From Coriolopsis trogii (lineage: Eukaryota; Basidiomycota; Agaricomycetes; Polyporales; Polyporaceae), in contig JAHYIO010000033.1 in NCBI GenBank assembly GCA_020543525.1, forward strand, positions 186,001 through 250,000: a stretch of DNA of 64,000 nt. Direction: 5' to 3'. This document shows positions 60,192 to 64,000 of the stretch, piece by piece. The first letter of the stretch is position 1. Every line of letters starts with the position of its first letter. The notes beneath the pieces were generated by a model. The model saw only the letters and a program-made list of their open reading frames with translations. It searched no databases and was not told the DNA's origin. A program made the translations under genes and the position numbers.

Positions 60192-60266
60192 CGTCGTCGT
60201 ACTCGCCGGGGTCGTCGACGGACGCGACGGGGAGACAGTGGAGGATTTGCGGCGAAGGAGAGGCAT
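57600..60266 (-). CDS. TRAPPC12-like TPR protein, copy 2 (complete)
   Basis: Minus exons 60266-59037, 58956-58846, 58791-58705, 58656-58315, 58240-57914, 57850-57772 and 57721-57600 give 765 aa with every phase matching. Residues 1-410 are disordered, Ser/Pro/Glu-rich (MPLLRRKSSTVSPSRPS; FLPIPN at its end). The C-terminal half is a TPR superhelix: TDPLSTLLTKYIPPEKRPPR, SWRAIARQARDRIVEADP, LWYLRLSSLARMRLFNQTS, LPFELEVLQAKLKYWAGD, VYLQGGHVSAAAKHFAAV, DPENFVAVNNLAVALLNQGK and ELRSAAGVDKKRELLIEV. This matches TRAPPC12-type subunits of the TRAPP tethering complex in ER-Golgi traffic. It retains its native start, and its promoter presumably lies in the 60.3-60.6 kb gap. Confidence 0.85.
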
Positions 60267-61078
60267 GGTGGATGTTCACATCTGCAGTTGGCGTGAAGGG
60301 CAGGCGAGCGAGGGGGTGCAGCGTTTTATACACGTTCTGCCCAACTCGTGCCCTATTATGATTTACGCGCGCAACTCGTGCTCGTCCGGCAAGGCCTCTG
60401 CGCCGGGAACGATCTGGACATGCGTGTTTACGGAGTGCATCGGACTCGGATGGCGGAAACACATCCATATGCCTCCCATCCGCCTGAAGCTTCTCCCCCC
60501 TCTCGAGGCAAAGACACGACTTCGCCACGTTCCACGCCGGTTATTCTACTTGCGTGATGCATGTTCTCCGCACCGACTATCTTGACATACGCTTCTTACA
60601 CCACTAGATAGGTTGAAGGACGACTCTGTGCGCCAGCGTTTGTTGGGATCCCCTGCACAGCTCGATCTGTGTCTCGGGCCGTTCCAGACGTCTAGACCAT
60701 CCGCCACAGAGTACGAGACTCGTCCAAATGACATCGACGGCGGTGTACTCTCCATAACTATCTGTCAACGTCAGTTAAGGAGCTTCAAGCTCGTAAGACT
60801 CAACAAATCGGGAATACTTGATCGGACAGTTACATAGGGAATCTATCGGCATTCTACGTCTGTGGAGGAGTCAACGACTCGATGCTACAGAAAGCGCCAG
60901 AGAACAACCCCGAAGATGAGGACACACATCCAAACAACAATGGAAGCACACCACTGGGTACTGCGTGCGGCCACGGCTTGCGTCGGCGCCAGGCCGGGTA
61001 GTAGAGCTCGAATTCTGCCACTTGATGTTGAATCAGGCTTGCCGTCGTTATCGTAGAAAAAGTAGGGAACAGCACCAC
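60267..61078. other. Intergenic region
   Basis: Promoter of the TRAPPC12-like gene (a TATA-like TATAAAAC on the minus strand near 60,327) and the 3' side of the MYND gene. No other gene seen. Confidence 0.45.
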
Positions 61079-62320
61079 TCACCTCGGTTGACGGACACCC
61101 GAGGAGGAGATAAACAAAGGATACGGGTTCCTCAACAACCGTTGGTACTTCGCAGTATGGGGAGCGAGTTTCCTGAACCTCTTCGCAAATTCGAGGAGCT
61201 TGCCTTGAAGGCATGCTTGATGCAGCTCAAGCGGGTCCACATCTCGGTGACGCTCCACCAACAGGTACTTGTAGAGGTCGTCAAGTAGCTTCCGGTCGGA
61301 TGGGCTCGAGCAGTTGACATAACCGTAGTCGTAGCTCGCCGAAGGGACTGCGAGAGGAGCTTCTCCATTGCCCAATGCCGTCAATCCATCCACGTACTGT
61401 TTGAGGTCCCACACCGACTTGTTCATGCGAGGAGAACCCGCCATAACGTCAGCGAAGAGGCGAGGATTATGAAAATGTATGTTGTGGCGATCGAAAAGTT
61501 GGGGGATGGTAGATGTCTCGTAGGCCTCATGAAGCTCGTTGAACGTGCAGGATCGGACGAGTGCCGCATAGTTTCTTCCGAACTCCTGTTCTTCCCCTAG
61601 CTCCTTCGCAGCGACGAAGCCAAACGATAACCATATCTGCATGACAGGGTTGGGATGGCTCCCACCCAACGCCAAGCTGTACATGACAAAGCAATCCTGC
61701 TTGTTCGCGGGCCACGCTGCCTTCTTCGACCTGATCATGTCGGCCGTATCGCGCGGTGATCCCCCGATGGACGTCCATGCATTGCGAAGCACCTGTTCGA
61801 CGCTCTCGGTGCTCCTTTGTCGAGCCACATCTTCATTGAAGGGAGCCGGCGTGCCATCCAAGATATACGCATGCTGCAGGAGCCATGGGTAGTACTCGCC
61901 CCTGCACTCGGGAGGTACAGGTTCGAACGCGGCCTTGATGCCATCCATGAGCCTCCCATCCATCTGCCATCTACGCACGTCTTCTCTCGGCACTGCCAAG
62001 TAGCGCAGGAGTCCTTGATACACACCGCAGAGCATGCTACCAGCTTCAGGCCCCAGCAGTCTCTCCGCCTTCTCGAACCCATAGTCGCGCCGGGTTTGGG
62101 GGTCGACCGGGACGACATCCTTGGCCATCGCACGAGCTAGGTGGTGGATGGTGCTGACAGGCTCGCCAGCCTTGCAGTGAAAGACATGAAACTTCCAGTC
62201 GGCCTTCTGGCACGCAGTGCTGCAGTACCACACGCTACGGCAGCCAGCACATCGTTTGAGGTTGGACGTCTTCCCAGACTCGCAGGAGACATAGACACAA
62301 CGATGCTTCTTTCCGGTCAT
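61079..62320 (-). CDS. MYND-type zinc-finger protein
   Basis: A single exon of 413 aa from ATG 62320. The N-terminus has the MYND signature: CVYVSC, LKRCAGCRSVWYCSTACQKA, then WKFHVFHC, i.e. Cys pairs and a His/Cys end that bind two zincs and mediate protein contacts. The remaining 350 residues are helical and unrecognised (LLRYLAVPREDVRRWQMDG, WLSFGFVAAKELGEEQEFGR). Many mushroom genomes hold large families of such MYND proteins with unknown partners. The uninterrupted frame and intact finger support function. A SET domain is not present, so it is not a SMYD methyltransferase. Confidence 0.8.
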   Translation of the reverse strand: MTGKKHRCVYVSCESGKTSNLKRCAGCRSVWYCSTACQKADWKFHVFHCKAGEPVSTIHHLARAMAKDVVPVDPQTRRDYGFEKAERLLGPEAGSMLCGVYQGLLRYLAVPREDVRRWQMDGRLMDGIKAAFEPVPPECRGEYYPWLLQHAYILDGTPAPFNEDVARQRSTESVEQVLRNAWTSIGGSPRDTADMIRSKKAAWPANKQDCFVMYSLALGGSHPNPVMQIWLSFGFVAAKELGEEQEFGRNYAALVRSCTFNELHEAYETSTIPQLFDRHNIHFHNPRLFADVMAGSPRMNKSVWDLKQYVDGLTALGNGEAPLAVPSASYDYGYVNCSSPSDRKLLDDLYKYLLVERHRDVDPLELHQACLQGKLLEFAKRFRKLAPHTAKYQRLLRNPYPLFISSSGVRQPR

Positions 62321-62757
62321 TCTGATAGGTTATAACAATGAGTCACGAAACTCTCCCCAGTGTACGGTACTCACCTGCGCTCCTTGTGTTGTGGAGACTC
62401 TGGAAGAAAGTGACGAACAGAGCAGAAGAGTAAGGTGAAGATATAAGGTTTTTGCGCTGGCCCGGTCCCATGAGGCGCAAGTAAGGTTACCTTTGACGTC
62501 CTTCCCAGATATAAATAATCACAGCCAAATCGCGCCCGCGAAACACCAACCTGTCTGACTTCCACAAGTACGAGCAGGCATGTCAACATAGAGATGGGTT
62601 GAAAGTTGGCTTACCCGCCGAATTACAGTCCTCGCTGTCGACGCAATCCGCGGTCATAATGGTCATGCTGGCGCGCCATACCGTGAAAGCGCCAGATGTG
62701 GCATGGAGCGGATGACTTCGAGTTCTCGTCCTCTATGCGCTAAACAAGTAGATGATG
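62321..62757. other. Promoter side of the MYND gene
   Basis: An A/T-rich box (CTTATATCTTCACC on the minus strand near 62,430-62,445) lies about 115 bases upstream. No gene seen. Confidence 0.45.
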
Positions 62758-62759
62758 TA

Positions 62760-63679
62760 CTCATGGTTACGTAAAGTGTTCGAACGCCTACAGTTAGGCG
62801 CTCGTCGCAAACACAGAGATTATTTGTTTGTACTCTCAGCTACTGAGATTAATACTATCATACTGGTATCAAAGTGTTGATGTATCTGTCCTCTACGAGT
62901 ACGTATAGTATAAACTATGATTCAATTGAAGTGTCTGCCTTGACAGCCACAACATGGCATGATGCACCCTGACCAATTGTCAGTCCCCTGGCCATTCTCA
63001 TATTTGAGATTCTGGCCTAAAAATATGTGACTGTATTCTTAAGATGCATGAGTACTCTGTAAAATATTCTGATGAATATCCATGGTCATTTGACCAAGTT
63101 GTGACTCATTCTATTTGGAAAAGACATAGGGATGTCTGGCATAGTTCAAACTGAAGCCCCATTTGTGGACCTGTGGGTTAGGACTTGCATTTGGCTTTCA
63201 CTCATATATTAGCAGTAGCACAGTAGTATTCAAATAGTCAAGAGTAGGGTCATTCCATGAGCAGACTGTGGCACAGATGCAGCTGTATTCCAGATAGGGA
63301 CATGTGTCCCTGCACCTCTTCAACTTTGTATGTGTCACAACTTGGTCAAATGACCATGGATATTCATCAGAATATTTTACAGAGTACTCATGCATCTTAA
63401 GAATACAGTCACATATTTTTAGGCCAGAATCTCAAATATGAGAATGGCCAGGGGACTGACAATTGGTCAGGGTGCATCATGCCATGTTGTGGCTGTCAAG
63501 GCAGACACTTCAATTGAATCATAGTTTATACTATACGTACTCGTAGAGGACAGATACATCAACACTTTGATACCAGTATGATAGTATTAATCTCAGTAGC
63601 TGAGAGTACAAACAAATAATCTCTGTGTTTGCGACGAGCGCCTAACTGTAGGCGTTCGAACACTTTACGTAACCATGAG
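62760..63679. mobile_element. 920-bp foldback element with 346-bp inverted arms
   Basis: Left arm 62760-63105 and right arm 63334-63679 are reverse complements with essentially no differences seen; a 228-bp unique loop lies between. Ends read CTCATGGTTACGTAAAGTG. Both sides are flanked by TA (62758-62759 and 63680-63681), a Tc1/mariner-like target duplication. The element is clearly more A/T-rich than its surroundings and has no transposase frame. Confidence 0.92.
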
Positions 63680-63739
63680 TAAGGCTGAGCGACTCAGTGC
63701 TGGTGGAAGGAGTGCATTGAAAGCAATATGCCGCAGTAG

Positions 63740-64000
63740 CTATGATTTACTCTTCTTGTCCGTATACGCCTTGAGCCTACAGAACCCGTCAGTTGCCGCC
63801 ATAGGCGCAAGTGGAATCGCAACTTACCGTTGGTAGTCTCTCTCGACCTTGGCCTTCGCATCCTTCCCGCTAGTTTCCCCGCTACCTCCACCTCCGCCGG
63901 CCTTTTTCTTCTCTTTCCTCGCCCGCCGCTTATCCGCCTTCTCCACCTCCTCACTCATAGCCAATAGATCCTTGATAGAGGGCAGGGCAGAAGACGCGAG
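63740..64000 (-). CDS. 3' end of an unrecognised gene, cut by the window edge
   Basis: Exon 64000-63828 and last exon 63776-63740, joined by a GTAAGT-GTAG intron. The frame is open to the window edge. It reads ALPSIKDLLAMSEEVEKADK, then a basic run KRRARKEKKKAGG, then AKAKVERDYQR joined to LKAYTDKKSKS. I do not recognise it. The Lys-rich tail would suit a nuclear or nucleolar protein, but that is a guess. Confidence 0.6.

Noticed and set aside
59590..60528. 312-codon minus-strand frame over the TRAPPC12-like exon 1
   Set aside because: An out-of-frame shadow of the exon that links in phase to the TPR exons.
62760..63679. Inverted repeat interpreted as a CRISPR array or a telomere-type repeat
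   Set aside because: There are only two long arms in inverse orientation with one loop; no short direct repeats and no telomeric units. The organism is a eukaryote.

Overview
The window is fungal nuclear DNA, most likely from a mushroom-forming basidiomycete (Agaricomycetes). Genes are cut by many introns of about 50-60 bases with GT-AG borders. Several families are typical of that group: repeat-less NACHT proteins with a helical N-terminus, an F-box protein, KEI1 and a Clr2-type silencing protein. No species can be named from sequence alone, and all exon models here were read by eye.

Bases 1-19,240 hold a decaying tandem cluster of NACHT (STAND/NLR-type) genes on the + strand: one double-NACHT gene (1170-5412), two single-NACHT genes (9979-12472, 16760-19239) and one gutted pseudogene (13638-14601). 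All share the same exon plan, including a 7-nt microexon. Between them lie an unrecognised minus-strand spliced gene, a shrunken remnant of the same gene, a small inverted-repeat transposon and a broken MFS transporter gene. The cluster looks like an innate-immunity or cell-death island that expands and decays by local duplication.

Bases 19,600-30,500 hold an F-box gene, a SLY41/TPT-family transporter, three minus-strand paralogs of a nucleoside 2-deoxyribosyltransferase-like family (one frameshifted) and an unknown single-exon gene.

Bases 31,400-48,000 are ordinary housekeeping DNA: an eIF4E of 4EHP type, KEI1 (regulator of inositol phosphorylceramide synthase), a degenerate 4'-phosphopantetheinyl transferase-like gene, an unknown Ser/Pro-rich gene, a PQ-loop transporter, a Clr2-like heterochromatin protein and a KAR9-like protein with a C-terminal GAS2 (GAR) domain.

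Bases 47,640-60,191 carry a recent 3.2-3.7 kb segmental duplication holding the 3' end of the GAR gene and almost all of a TRAPPC12-like TPR gene. The copies are separated by 5.6 kb of sequence containing a decayed polyubiquitin array and broken pieces resembling eIF4A and eIF4G. The end of the window has a MYND zinc-finger gene, a 920-bp foldback element with nearly perfect 346-bp arms, and the 3' end of an unrecognised gene.
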